From an uncultured Gemmiger sp. (GTDB lineage: Bacteria > Bacillota > Clostridia > Oscillospirales > Ruminococcaceae), in NCBI GenBank assembly GCA_944388105.1, contig CALXHN010000014.1:1-38567 (forward strand): DNA of 38,567 nucleotides, in the 5' to 3' direction. The notes beneath the pieces were generated by a model. That model worked only from the letters and a program-made list of their open reading frames with translations. It was not told the origin of the DNA and ran no database searches. This document shows positions 7,444-14,815 of the stretch, piece by piece. The translations under genes and the position numbers were made by a program. Position 1 is the first letter of the stretch; each line of letters opens with the position of its first letter.

Positions 7444-8469
7444 TTGGTTGCCCTGCTGATATCTCCGGAAATTTTGGCGGCAGAAGCACCAGGGAATCCC
7501 GTAGATTACGCGGATCAGGCGCGGGACACGCTTTCTCAGGTACTTCAATGGAACCTTTCTTCCCTCTGGGAAATGCTCGCAAATGCCGCGCAGAACGCTT
7601 TTGGCGCCCCTGTAAGGCTGGCGGTCCAGTCCATAACCTTCTTGTTGCTTTCCTGTGCCGCCAGCTTTCTGGTCACCCAAGGGGGCTGGAAAAAATGTAT
7701 AGATGCCGTTTCTGTATTGGGGTTCGGTGCCATCAGTCTGGCAGGCATGATGGATCTTGTCTCCCTTGTGGGGCAAACATCACAGGAATGTCAGACCTAT
7801 CTGATCGGCTTTATCCCTGTCTATAGCGCGGCAGCCATTGCAGGCGGGCAGACCGGAGGCGCTGCCGTGTACAGCACAATGTTTTATGCCATGTCCGGTT
7901 TCCTTTCAGGCGCCATTCGTTCCGTGCTGATGCCGGTGATGCAAATATATTTCTGCTTTGGCATTTCTGCTGCCGTCTGGGGCAACACGGGAATCGCCGA
8001 GGCCGCTTCACTGTTTGCCAAATGCCTTTCCTGGCTGTTGAAATTATGTGCCGCTTTGTTCAGTTTTGTGCTTGGAATGCAGAATATTCTGGCCGGCAGT
8101 GTGGATAATGCTGCCATCCGAATGGGACGCGGCGTTCTGAGCGGGGCTATCCCGGTAGTTGGTGATGCAGCCGCGGCTGCCTTGACAGGCGCGATCAGTG
8201 CCGTACAGATGCTGAAGGGGTCCCTGGCCCTGACCGCCGTTCTGGCTCTGACTGGATTGTTTCTGCCGGTATTTTTGCGCTGCCTTCTCTTTTATCTGAG
8301 CTTTTCTTTGGCCGGAATCGTTGCCGCCGGAAGCGGACAACAGCAATGCTGGCAGATCTGCCGCAGTTTTGCCCAGGGTGCCAGACTCTGCGGTTCTATC
8401 CTGACTCTTTACTTTTTTATGGTGTTTCTGTCCACTGCACTGCTTCTGCTCACGGGAACGGGGGGATAA
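7444..8469 (+). CDS. spoIIIAE: Stage III sporulation protein AE
   Basis: A polytopic protein of about 341 residues with a glycine-rich central GAIPVVGDAAAAALTGAISA motif, typical of SpoIIIAE (usually ~390-400 residues). SpoIIIAE normally starts with a cleavable signal peptide. Here a fine signal-like sequence (KLSRFFVLFSGITLVALLI then AAEA) is encoded in frame, but its first half overlaps the end of spoIIIAD and carries no ATG. The start given is a TTG two bases after the spoIIIAD stop, with only weak GGGATAA upstream. It truncates that signal. An ATG at 7312 would include it but overlaps spoIIIAD by 130 bases and lacks a ribosome binding site. The product is certain, the start is not. Confidence 0.85.
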   Translation: MVALLISPEILAAEAPGNPVDYADQARDTLSQVLQWNLSSLWEMLANAAQNAFGAPVRLAVQSITFLLLSCAASFLVTQGGWKKCIDAVSVLGFGAISLAGMMDLVSLVGQTSQECQTYLIGFIPVYSAAAIAGGQTGGAAVYSTMFYAMSGFLSGAIRSVLMPVMQIYFCFGISAAVWGNTGIAEAASLFAKCLSWLLKLCAALFSFVLGMQNILAGSVDNAAIRMGRGVLSGAIPVVGDAAAAALTGAISAVQMLKGSLALTAVLALTGLFLPVFLRCLLFYLSFSLAGIVAAGSGQQQCWQICRSFAQGARLCGSILTLYFFMVFLSTALLLLTGTGG

Positions 8470-8474
8470 ACGAT

Positions 8475-8912
8475 ATGCAGACGCTCCGTCATATGGCTTT
8501 GGGAATCTGTCTGCTTTGTGCCGCAGCAGGTATGATCCGTATTTTTTGGCCGGACAATCAGTTCAAGCCGGTCATAAATACCGTTTTATTGCTATATATT
8601 CTAACGTCGGTACTGCAAGCCGGAACCGGAACAGATTGGGGGGCTGTTGCAGACGGAATCAGTGATTTTAGCAGTCCGCAAGTCTCACCGGCAGATATCA
8701 CCGCTTATCAGGAGCAACTGGGGCGCGACGTATCTGTTCAGGCATTGAAAGACCTGTTTCTGCAAAAGGGAATCGGCGCCGGCTTTGAATGGGAAAACGA
8801 CACGCTGCATATAAAATTGCGCGAAGAAACAGACCTTTCTGCCGCTCAGGAGCTGCTGAAGGAAAACAGCGGCGCACTGGCATATGTGCTTGAGACGGAA
8901 GGGGGACGCTAA
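8475..8912 (+). CDS. spoIIIAF: Stage III sporulation protein AF
   Basis: The 145-residue protein has two N-terminal membrane segments (MALGICLLCAAAGMIRIF and INTVLLLYILTSVL) followed by a soluble domain of ~90 residues, the SpoIIIAF layout. It is shorter than the Bacillus protein (about 200 residues). The ATG at 8475 lies six bases after the spoIIIAE stop with GGGGGAT before it. The soluble domain shares the ring-building fold type of the SpoIIIAG/AH family in known structures; that is family knowledge, not visible here. Confidence 0.87.
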   Translation: MQTLRHMALGICLLCAAAGMIRIFWPDNQFKPVINTVLLLYILTSVLQAGTGTDWGAVADGISDFSSPQVSPADITAYQEQLGRDVSVQALKDLFLQKGIGAGFEWENDTLHIKLREETDLSAAQELLKENSGALAYVLETEGGR

Positions 8913-8913
8913 A

Positions 8914-9459
8914 ATGCCGGCTTTCTGGAAAGAAACCATTGGACACGGGCTGGACCTTTTGCGGAATCAGCTGCACGGAGAACGTACCCGCCTGAACTTA
9001 CTGGTAGCAGCCGGCCTGATCGGCATGGTTTTGCTGTGTCTGTCGGAATGGATTGCCACCCCTTCCAAGGCGGAGGCTTCTCTGGCACAAGACCAGGCTG
9101 CAGAACAGGAAGATTGGGCCGGATATGCCGCCGAGCTGGAGCAGCGCCTGAAAGGGTTGATTGAAACGGTGGAGGGAGCGGGGGAATGCAACGTCATGGT
9201 AACGCTCGCCGCCAGCGAACAAACCGTTTACGCCACCGATACCGAACAGGGAGAGACCACCAGCCGCAGCGAGCACGTGCTGCTGGGTGAGGAAGCCCTC
9301 ATAGAAAGCATTACCTGTCCCGCCATCCAGGGTGTTGCCATTGTCTGCGAAGGCGGAGACGACATTCACGTCCAAAATACTGTTACTGAACTGGTCCGGG
9401 CATTGACCGGGATCGGGGCAAATCATATCACCGTCACAAAAATGGTCACAGCGCAATAA
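8914..9459 (+). CDS. spoIIIAG: Stage III sporulation protein AG
   Basis: A 181-residue bitopic protein: a basic N-terminus, one membrane segment (LNLLVAAGLIGMVLLCLS), then an extracytoplasmic domain with LKGLIETVEGAGECNVMVTL, the conserved SpoIIIAG start of the ring-building motif. In the family it forms a large ring in the intermembrane space between mother cell and forespore. The ATG at 8914 follows GAAGGGGGACGC. The gene abuts spoIIIAF. Confidence 0.93.
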   Translation: MPAFWKETIGHGLDLLRNQLHGERTRLNLLVAAGLIGMVLLCLSEWIATPSKAEASLAQDQAAEQEDWAGYAAELEQRLKGLIETVEGAGECNVMVTLAASEQTVYATDTEQGETTSRSEHVLLGEEALIESITCPAIQGVAIVCEGGDDIHVQNTVTELVRALTGIGANHITVTKMVTAQ

Positions 9460-9471
9460 AGGAGGCAATGT

Positions 9472-10089
9472 ATGATGAAACTGCAACACAAAGGCCGCGG
9501 CGTGACCCTGGCCACGCTGGTGCTCGCTTTGGGGGCGGCTGTTTATATGAACTGGAATTTTGCCAAAAGCGCGCCTCAGGCTGTGAGCACTGAATCGGAA
9601 GCAGCGGCGGTTTCGGCCCAGGCTGATACCACCGCGGTATATGACCCTTTGACCGATGAACTGCCTGCCGAAGAGACCGCCAACAAAAACTACGGGGAAG
9701 CCCAGCTGGTCAGCGCCAGTCAGGACACCGGCACCGAATTTTTCGACACCGCCCGCATGGCCCGGACCAAAGCCCGTGATGAGGCGCTGGATTCCATTCA
9801 GAAAACGCTGAAGAATACCAGTCTCAGTGAAGAAGAAAAGGAAAAACTCACCGAAGAACTGGAAATGCAGGTCAGCAACATTACTTCCGAAACCAGTCTG
9901 GAGAGCAAAATCAAGGCCAAAGGATTTGCCGACTGCGTTGTGACGCTTGGAGTCGGCCGCGCCGATGTAACCGTCATGACCGAAAACGATGCCCTGACCG
10001 CCGATGAGGTGACGCAGATCCGGGATGTACTGCTGACCAGCTGCAAAGACCTGACAGCGCAGGACATCACCATCACCGAAGTGAAGTAA
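9472..10089 (+). CDS. spoIIIAH: Stage III sporulation protein AH
   Basis: The 205-residue bitopic protein has an N-terminal membrane anchor ending in the conserved MNW (VYMNWNF), an acidic linker and a C-terminal ring-building domain (VVTLGVGRADVTVMT). SpoIIIAH is the mother-cell partner that binds SpoIIQ from the forespore. GGAGG at 9461-9465 precedes the ATG at 9472. It is the last gene of the operon; a separate sigma-A promoter follows. No spoIIQ is visible in the window. Confidence 0.93.
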   Translation: MMKLQHKGRGVTLATLVLALGAAVYMNWNFAKSAPQAVSTESEAAAVSAQADTTAVYDPLTDELPAEETANKNYGEAQLVSASQDTGTEFFDTARMARTKARDEALDSIQKTLKNTSLSEEEKEKLTEELEMQVSNITSETSLESKIKAKGFADCVVTLGVGRADVTVMTENDALTADEVTQIRDVLLTSCKDLTAQDITITEVK

Positions 10090-10103
10090 AAGGCTGCCCG
10101 ATA

Positions 10104-10132
10104 TTTACAAAAAAAGTTTTCTATGGTATAGT
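10104..10132 (+). promoter_or_regulatory. Sigma-A promoter of the asp23-nusB block
   Basis: TTTACA (10104-10109), a 17-bp spacer and TATAGT (10127-10132). It lies just after spoIIIAH and gives the housekeeping genes vegetative transcription independent of the sporulation operon. Confidence 0.75.
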
Positions 10133-10198
10133 ATGTTTAATTAAACAATGAATATCGGAGCATGTTCCAAACGCTCCGCATAACAGGAGGTAAGACCC

Positions 10199-10555
10199 AT
10201 GGATGTGCGCAATACCGTGGCGGGCAGCCTGCAGATATCGACCGATGTAATTGCCAAAATCGCCAGCGTTGCTGCACTGGAAGTGGACGGCGTGGATTCC
10301 GTTTCTTCCGGCAATATGCAGAGTGTGCGCGGGCTTCTGAGCAAGACCAGCCTGCACAAGCCCGTTTCTGTCGAGATGGAAGATGGTGTTGCCATGGTCA
10401 CCCTGCACATCATTGCCAAGTATGGCTGCAAGATCATGTCCGTGAGCAAAAAGGTGCAGGAAAACGTCAAGCAGACCATCCAGAATATGTGCGGCATCAC
10501 GGTGTCCCGCGTGGACGTGATCGTCTGCGGTCTGGCTGAAGAGGCCGAAGCCTGA
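10199..10555 (+). CDS. Asp23/Gls24 family envelope stress protein
   Basis: The 118-residue protein fits the Asp23/YqhY family over its whole length: TVAGSLQISTDVIAKIASVAALEVDGV at the start and IQNMCGITVSRVDVIVCGL at the end. The Bacillus homologue YqhY sits in the same place before nusB and is linked to control of acetyl-CoA carboxylase. Here no accBC genes precede it. AGGAGGTAAG before the ATG at 10199 is a strong ribosome binding site. Confidence 0.9.
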   Translation: MDVRNTVAGSLQISTDVIAKIASVAALEVDGVDSVSSGNMQSVRGLLSKTSLHKPVSVEMEDGVAMVTLHIIAKYGCKIMSVSKKVQENVKQTIQNMCGITVSRVDVIVCGLAEEAEA

Positions 10556-10608
10556 ACTCTGCCCGGGTAACCGATAAAATCAAAACGGAAAGTTAGGAAA
10601 CAGAAAAC

Positions 10609-11049
10609 ATGACCCAACAATCATTGACCCGACGCGAATCCCGCGAAAACGCCTTCCTGGCCGCTTTTGCCGCCACTTTTCACATTGACCTTCTGCAGGA
10701 GACTCTGCAGGCCGGCGGAGAAAGTGGTGAATTGACAATGGACGATTTTTCCAAGCGTCTGTTGAACGATTGGTCTGCTCACAGCGATGAAATCGATGAG
10801 ATGATCGCTTCCCATCTGAAAGGCTGGACCTTGTCTCGTCTGCCGCGTGTCAGCCTGACCGCCATGCGTATTTGTTTGGCCGAGATGCTGTATGGTGAGG
10901 AAAAGAAGCCCGCCGTCGCTATCAATGAAGCCGTGGAACTTGTCAAGAAATATGGTGCCGATAATGACCATCAGTTTGTCAACGGTCTGCTGGGGTCCGT
11001 TGCACGGGAAAAGGGTCTGGCGCCGGAATCCGAAGGCGAAACATGCTGA
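10609..11049 (+). CDS. nusB: Transcription antitermination factor NusB
   Basis: A 146-residue all-helical protein with the NusB opening TRRESRENAFLAAFA and the C-terminal AINEAVELVKKYGADNDHQFVNGLLG block. NusB binds boxA RNA with NusE (ribosomal protein S10) in rRNA antitermination. The ATG at 10609 is preceded by AGGAAA. The stop overlaps the next ATG, so translation of the TsaD-like gene is probably coupled. Confidence 0.94.
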   Translation: MTQQSLTRRESRENAFLAAFAATFHIDLLQETLQAGGESGELTMDDFSKRLLNDWSAHSDEIDEMIASHLKGWTLSRLPRVSLTAMRICLAEMLYGEEKKPAVAINEAVELVKKYGADNDHQFVNGLLGSVAREKGLAPESEGETC

Positions 11050-11990
11050 TTCTCGGGTTTGATACAAGCAACTATGCAACCTCTCTGGCAGTTTTCAATG
11101 CAACAGCCGGAGAGGTTGTTTGTGATTGCAAGCGCTTTTTGCCGGTAAAAAGCGGGCAATTGGGTCTGCGTCAAAGCGATGCAGTGTTTCATCACACCGC
11201 CGCCCTGCCCCAGCTGATGCAGACGATAGCCGACAAGGTAGATCTGACACAGATCGGCGCGGTAGGTGTCTCTGCCCGTCCCCGTGATGCGGAAGGCTCC
11301 TATATGCCTTGTTTTCTGGCAGGTGTCAGTGCAGCCACGTCTTTTGCCTTGGCCCGCGGTATCCCGCTGGTACAAACCACCCATCAGCAAGGCCATGCGG
11401 CAGCGGCTATGTTTGCGGCTGCCGGCCCGGAACTGTTTGGGCAGGAGTTGCTGATCTTTCACGTCTCCGGTGGGACCACTGACCTCCTGCACTGCGATGC
11501 GGCAGGCCATTTGGAATGTCTTGGCACATCCAACGATCTGTACGCGGGGCAGGCGGTAGACCGCCTGGGTGTGCGGCTGGGATATGGATTTCCAGCTGGC
11601 GCGCAGGTCAGTGAATTGGCTGCGCAGTGTTCCGAGAATATCCGCCCGAAATTCAGTGTACAGGGAATGAACTGCAGTCTGTCCGGTCTGCAAAATCAAT
11701 GTGAACGTTTGCTGGCCGAGGGCCGTCCCGCTGAATACGTCTGCAAGTACTGCCTGTTGTGCATTGCCGAGACCCTTCGCCGTATGTGCATGGCAGCCAG
11801 GGCGCAGTATCCAGATCTGCCGGTGGTATTTGCCGGAGGTGTGATGAGCAGCGACCTTGTCCGCCAGTATATAACCCATCGGATTCCGCATGCGTATTTC
11901 GTCCCGGGCAAGTTTGCCTCCGACAATGCCATCGGCGTATCGATTTTGGCTGCCAGGGAGGTGGGGGCATGGCCGAATACATCCGTGTAA
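11043..11990 (+). CDS. TsaD paralogue (peptidase M22 family / ASKHA fold)
   Basis: This 315-residue protein of the Kae1/TsaD family begins MLILGFDTSNYATSLAV and carries HQQGH at residues 114-118. It keeps the nucleotide loop SGGTTDLL near residue 142 and a late SDNAIG with D295. The two histidines and the aspartate correspond to the TsaD metal ligands, so the site looks intact. TsaD makes the t6A modification of tRNA with TsaB/E/C. Clostridia often carry a second, divergent copy between nusB and xseA, usually named peptidase M22, of unknown role. It overlaps nusB by seven bases and xseA by 22 bases. The true tsaD is expected elsewhere. Confidence 0.82.
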   Translation: MLILGFDTSNYATSLAVFNATAGEVVCDCKRFLPVKSGQLGLRQSDAVFHHTAALPQLMQTIADKVDLTQIGAVGVSARPRDAEGSYMPCFLAGVSAATSFALARGIPLVQTTHQQGHAAAAMFAAAGPELFGQELLIFHVSGGTTDLLHCDAAGHLECLGTSNDLYAGQAVDRLGVRLGYGFPAGAQVSELAAQCSENIRPKFSVQGMNCSLSGLQNQCERLLAEGRPAEYVCKYCLLCIAETLRRMCMAARAQYPDLPVVFAGGVMSSDLVRQYITHRIPHAYFVPGKFASDNAIGVSILAAREVGAWPNTSV

Positions 11991-13189
11991 GTGCCCTGAA
12001 TGCTCTGGCCCGCCGGGTGCTGGAAACCTGCGATCCGCTGAACAATCTGATTGTCTGCGGCGAAATCTCCAATTTCACCCGGCACAGCAAAAGCGGCCAT
12101 CTTTATTTTACTTTGAAGGATGAGCAGTCCAGTGTAAAGACTGTTATGTTCCGGGACAAGGCCCGCCTTTTGGGATTTGCTCCACAGAATGGAATGCTGG
12201 TTCTGGTATATGGTCGTGCCACTTTGTATGAGCGGGACGGTGCCTTTCAGGTTTATGCCGAGTATATGCGCCCCTTCGGAGCGGGGGCGGCACAAATGGC
12301 TTTCGATGCATTGCGCAAGAAGCTGGAAGCGGAAGGTCTGTTTGATCCTGCGCGGAAGCGTCCGTTGCCGCCCATGCCTCGCTGCATCGGAGTGGTCACC
12401 TCCAAGACCGGCGCTGCCTTGCAGGATGTCTGTCACGTGATCGGTCGGCGCTGGCCGCTGACAAAGCTGTTGCTGGCCCCCGTCAATGTTCAGGGGCTGG
12501 AGGCCGAACAGAGCATTCTGGACGGTATTCATGCTTTGGATGCCGACACACGTCCCGACCTGATTCTGGTAACCCGGGGCGGCGGGAGCAAGGAGGACCT
12601 GTGGGTATTTAACAGCGAACGAATCGCCCGTGCTGTCAGCCAATGCCGCAAGCCCGTTGTTTCTGCCGTGGGACACGAAATTGACTACACCATCCTGGAC
12701 TATGTGGCTGATCTTCGGGCCCCAACCCCGTCGGCCGCGGCGGAAGTCTGTGTGCCGGATATCCGCCAGGTTCGACAGAATTTATTCATTCTTAGACAAA
12801 ATATTCAAAAAAATATGCAGTCACGCCTCCAAATGTGTTATAATAATCTTAATGTCTTGGCCCCTCAGCGTGCGCTGGCGGCGCAAAAGGCAGCGTTGGA
12901 GGGACGCGCAAAGGCTCTGCAAGATGTGGCAGAGGCCGTAAAAAGCGCAAATATCACCCAGATGCGTCAAAAAGATCTCGCCTTGCGCACAGCCGCAGCA
13001 ATGGCGGAGTCCCTGAGTCCATATGGTGTTTTGGCCCGTGGTTATACGATTGTCCGCGACAAAAGCGGTCACTGCCGTTCTGTAGGGCAATTGAAATCTG
13101 GCCAGTGCATCACCATACAAGGCGCAGATGCCGCAGCCAGCTGTACCGTCAATCAAGTTGATTCCTTTTCCCCGGAGGAGACCTCATGA
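11969..13189 (+). CDS. xseA: Exodeoxyribonuclease VII large subunit
   Basis: 406 residues. The N-terminal OB-fold (IRVSALNALARRVLE, VCGEISNFTRHSKSGHLYFTLKD) is followed by the catalytic domain (CIGVVTSKTGAALQDV, LVTRGGGSKEDLWVFN, SAVGHEIDYTILD) and a coiled-coil region. With XseB it degrades single-stranded DNA to oligonucleotides. The ATG at 11969 follows GGGAGGTGGGGGC and gives the family N-terminus. It overlaps the TsaD-like gene by 22 bases and xseB by four. Confidence 0.95.
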   Translation: MAEYIRVSALNALARRVLETCDPLNNLIVCGEISNFTRHSKSGHLYFTLKDEQSSVKTVMFRDKARLLGFAPQNGMLVLVYGRATLYERDGAFQVYAEYMRPFGAGAAQMAFDALRKKLEAEGLFDPARKRPLPPMPRCIGVVTSKTGAALQDVCHVIGRRWPLTKLLLAPVNVQGLEAEQSILDGIHALDADTRPDLILVTRGGGSKEDLWVFNSERIARAVSQCRKPVVSAVGHEIDYTILDYVADLRAPTPSAAAEVCVPDIRQVRQNLFILRQNIQKNMQSRLQMCYNNLNVLAPQRALAAQKAALEGRAKALQDVAEAVKSANITQMRQKDLALRTAAAMAESLSPYGVLARGYTIVRDKSGHCRSVGQLKSGQCITIQGADAAASCTVNQVDSFSPEETS

Positions 13190-13398
13190 GAACACCCAAA
13201 AATTTTGAGGATGGGCTTGCCCGCCTTCAGGAGATTCTGCGCCAGATGCAGGATGAAACAACTACCCTGGATAAATCCGTCAAACTGTACGCCGAAGCTG
13301 CTCAGCTGATTGCGTACTGCAACAACACATTGGATCAGGCAAAGCTGCAGATTGAAGAGATTGATGCAGCGTCTGCCAAAGAAACCGCAGGAGAGTGA
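13186..13398 (+). CDS. xseB: Exodeoxyribonuclease VII small subunit
   Basis: A 70-residue helical protein with the family pattern NFEDGLARLQEILRQM, LDKSVKLYAEA and LDQAKLQIEEI. It binds along the XseA coiled coil. The ATG overlaps the xseA stop (ATGA), and GGAGGAGAC upstream is a good ribosome binding site. Confidence 0.93.
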   Translation: MRTPKNFEDGLARLQEILRQMQDETTTLDKSVKLYAEAAQLIAYCNNTLDQAKLQIEEIDAASAKETAGE

Positions 13399-13403
13399 GC
13401 AAT

Positions 13404-14291
13404 ATGCAGAGTACCGACTATCAGGCACAGTATCAGGCATATACCACTGCGGTGGAGCAGCGCCTGCACGTGCTGTGTGACCAGTATCTACCGGAGAAGG
13501 CCCGTATTGGTCAGGCTGCCCGCTACAGCTTGCTGGGGGGCGGCAAACGTGTGCGCGCGGTCCTTACGCTGGCGTCCTGTGCTGTTGCCGGCAAGGATCC
13601 GATGCTCGCCTTGGACTACGCCTGCGCACTGGAAATGCTGCACTGTTATTCTCTCATCCATGACGACCTGCCTTGCATGGACAATGATGACACCCGCCGG
13701 GGGCGTCCGAGCTGCCATTGCCAGTTCGATGAAGCCACCGCGTTGTTGGCTGCTGACGCTCTTGTGACCGCCGCTTTTGAGGTCATTGCCAACGCGGATC
13801 TCTGTGCTGAGAGTCGTGTCCGGGCGGCAGCTTGCCTTGCTGCAGGCGGCGGCGCACGCGGCATGCTGTACGGTCAGGAACTGGACAAGAAGTATGAGCA
13901 TGAGCGGGCCGGAGAAGAGGAGCTTCTGGCTTTGCATCGCCATAAAACCGGTGCCTTGATTGTGGCCGCAGCCGAGCTGGGATGCATTGCGGCGGATGCT
14001 GGACCGGAGGTGTGCCATGCCTTGACCCGGTATGCGGCCAGTGTGGGCCTTGTGTTCCAGATTGTAGATGATATTCTGGATGTAACATCCACCACAGAAG
14101 AGCTGGGCAAGCCCGTCGGCAGTGATGAAGCCAACGACAAAACCACTTTTGTCACGCTGTACGGCTTGGGCGGCGCACAGGAACTGGCAAGACAAAACAA
14201 CGAAGAATCGCTGCAGGCGTTGGACACACTGGGGGCTGATGCCTGGTTTCTGCGTGAACTGGCGCAGCAGCTTTTGCAGCGTAGAAAATAA
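13404..14291 (+). CDS. ispA: Polyprenyl (farnesyl/geranyl) diphosphate synthase
   Basis: A 295-residue trans-isoprenyl diphosphate synthase. GGGKRVR at 45-51, the first aspartate-rich motif DDLPCMD at 87-93 with DDTRRG right after, and the second DDILD at 222-226 are all present. It condenses IPP with allylic diphosphates. Its pairing with dxs further down supports MEP-pathway isoprenoid supply. The ATG at 13404 is preferred over an in-frame GTG at 13395 because GGAGAG lies about 8 bp before the ATG. Confidence 0.92.
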   Translation: MQSTDYQAQYQAYTTAVEQRLHVLCDQYLPEKARIGQAARYSLLGGGKRVRAVLTLASCAVAGKDPMLALDYACALEMLHCYSLIHDDLPCMDNDDTRRGRPSCHCQFDEATALLAADALVTAAFEVIANADLCAESRVRAAACLAAGGGARGMLYGQELDKKYEHERAGEEELLALHRHKTGALIVAAAELGCIAADAGPEVCHALTRYAASVGLVFQIVDDILDVTSTTEELGKPVGSDEANDKTTFVTLYGLGGAQELARQNNEESLQALDTLGADAWFLRELAQQLLQRRK

Positions 14292-14336
14292 GGCGGCCTG
14301 ACCGGGCCCGCCGACGCCGTAAGGAGTTGGAACCGT

Positions 14337-14804
14337 ATGACTTTATTGAGAGAGGCTCTGAGCTGGAACTACGTACTTGTAACCGCATTGCTCAGTTCCT
14401 TTTCCGCCCAGATGATCAAGGTGATTCTGAACCTGATCATTGTGGGCAAGTTTATACCGGAACGCATGTGGGGTGCCGGCGGCATGCCCAGCGCCCATTC
14501 CGCTACCGTTTGTGCCATGGTTGTGGCTACCGGCCGGTACTGTGGCATTCACTCGACCCTTTTTGCCATCGCGTTGATCGTATCCATCATCGTCATGTAC
14601 GACGCCATGGGGGTGCGGCGCGAAACAGGGGAGCAGGCCAAGGTCCTGAACCATCTTCTCAGTGAATGGATGGACCAGGAATCCGAAATCTGGCCGATTC
14701 TGGGTCATAAAAAGCTCAAGGAAATGGTGGGCCACACCCCCATCCAGGTCGTGACAGGGGCTGTTTTTGGTTGCCTGATCGGTTTTGTCATGCCCATGGT
14801 GTAA
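14337..14804 (+). CDS. Divergent PAP2 family protein (DUF212, YuiD-like)
   Basis: The 155-residue membrane protein has four hydrophobic segments and the family motifs GGMPSAHSATVCA and VMYDAMGVRRETGEQA. The divergent PAP2 family resembles lipid phosphatases with the PSAH motif kept. Between ispA and dxs an undecaprenyl or isoprenyl phosphate substrate is plausible but only inferred from context. AAGGAGTTGG precedes the ATG. Confidence 0.9.
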   Translation: MTLLREALSWNYVLVTALLSSFSAQMIKVILNLIIVGKFIPERMWGAGGMPSAHSATVCAMVVATGRYCGIHSTLFAIALIVSIIVMYDAMGVRRETGEQAKVLNHLLSEWMDQESEIWPILGHKKLKEMVGHTPIQVVTGAVFGCLIGFVMPMV

Positions 14805-14815
14805 CGAGGTGTACG

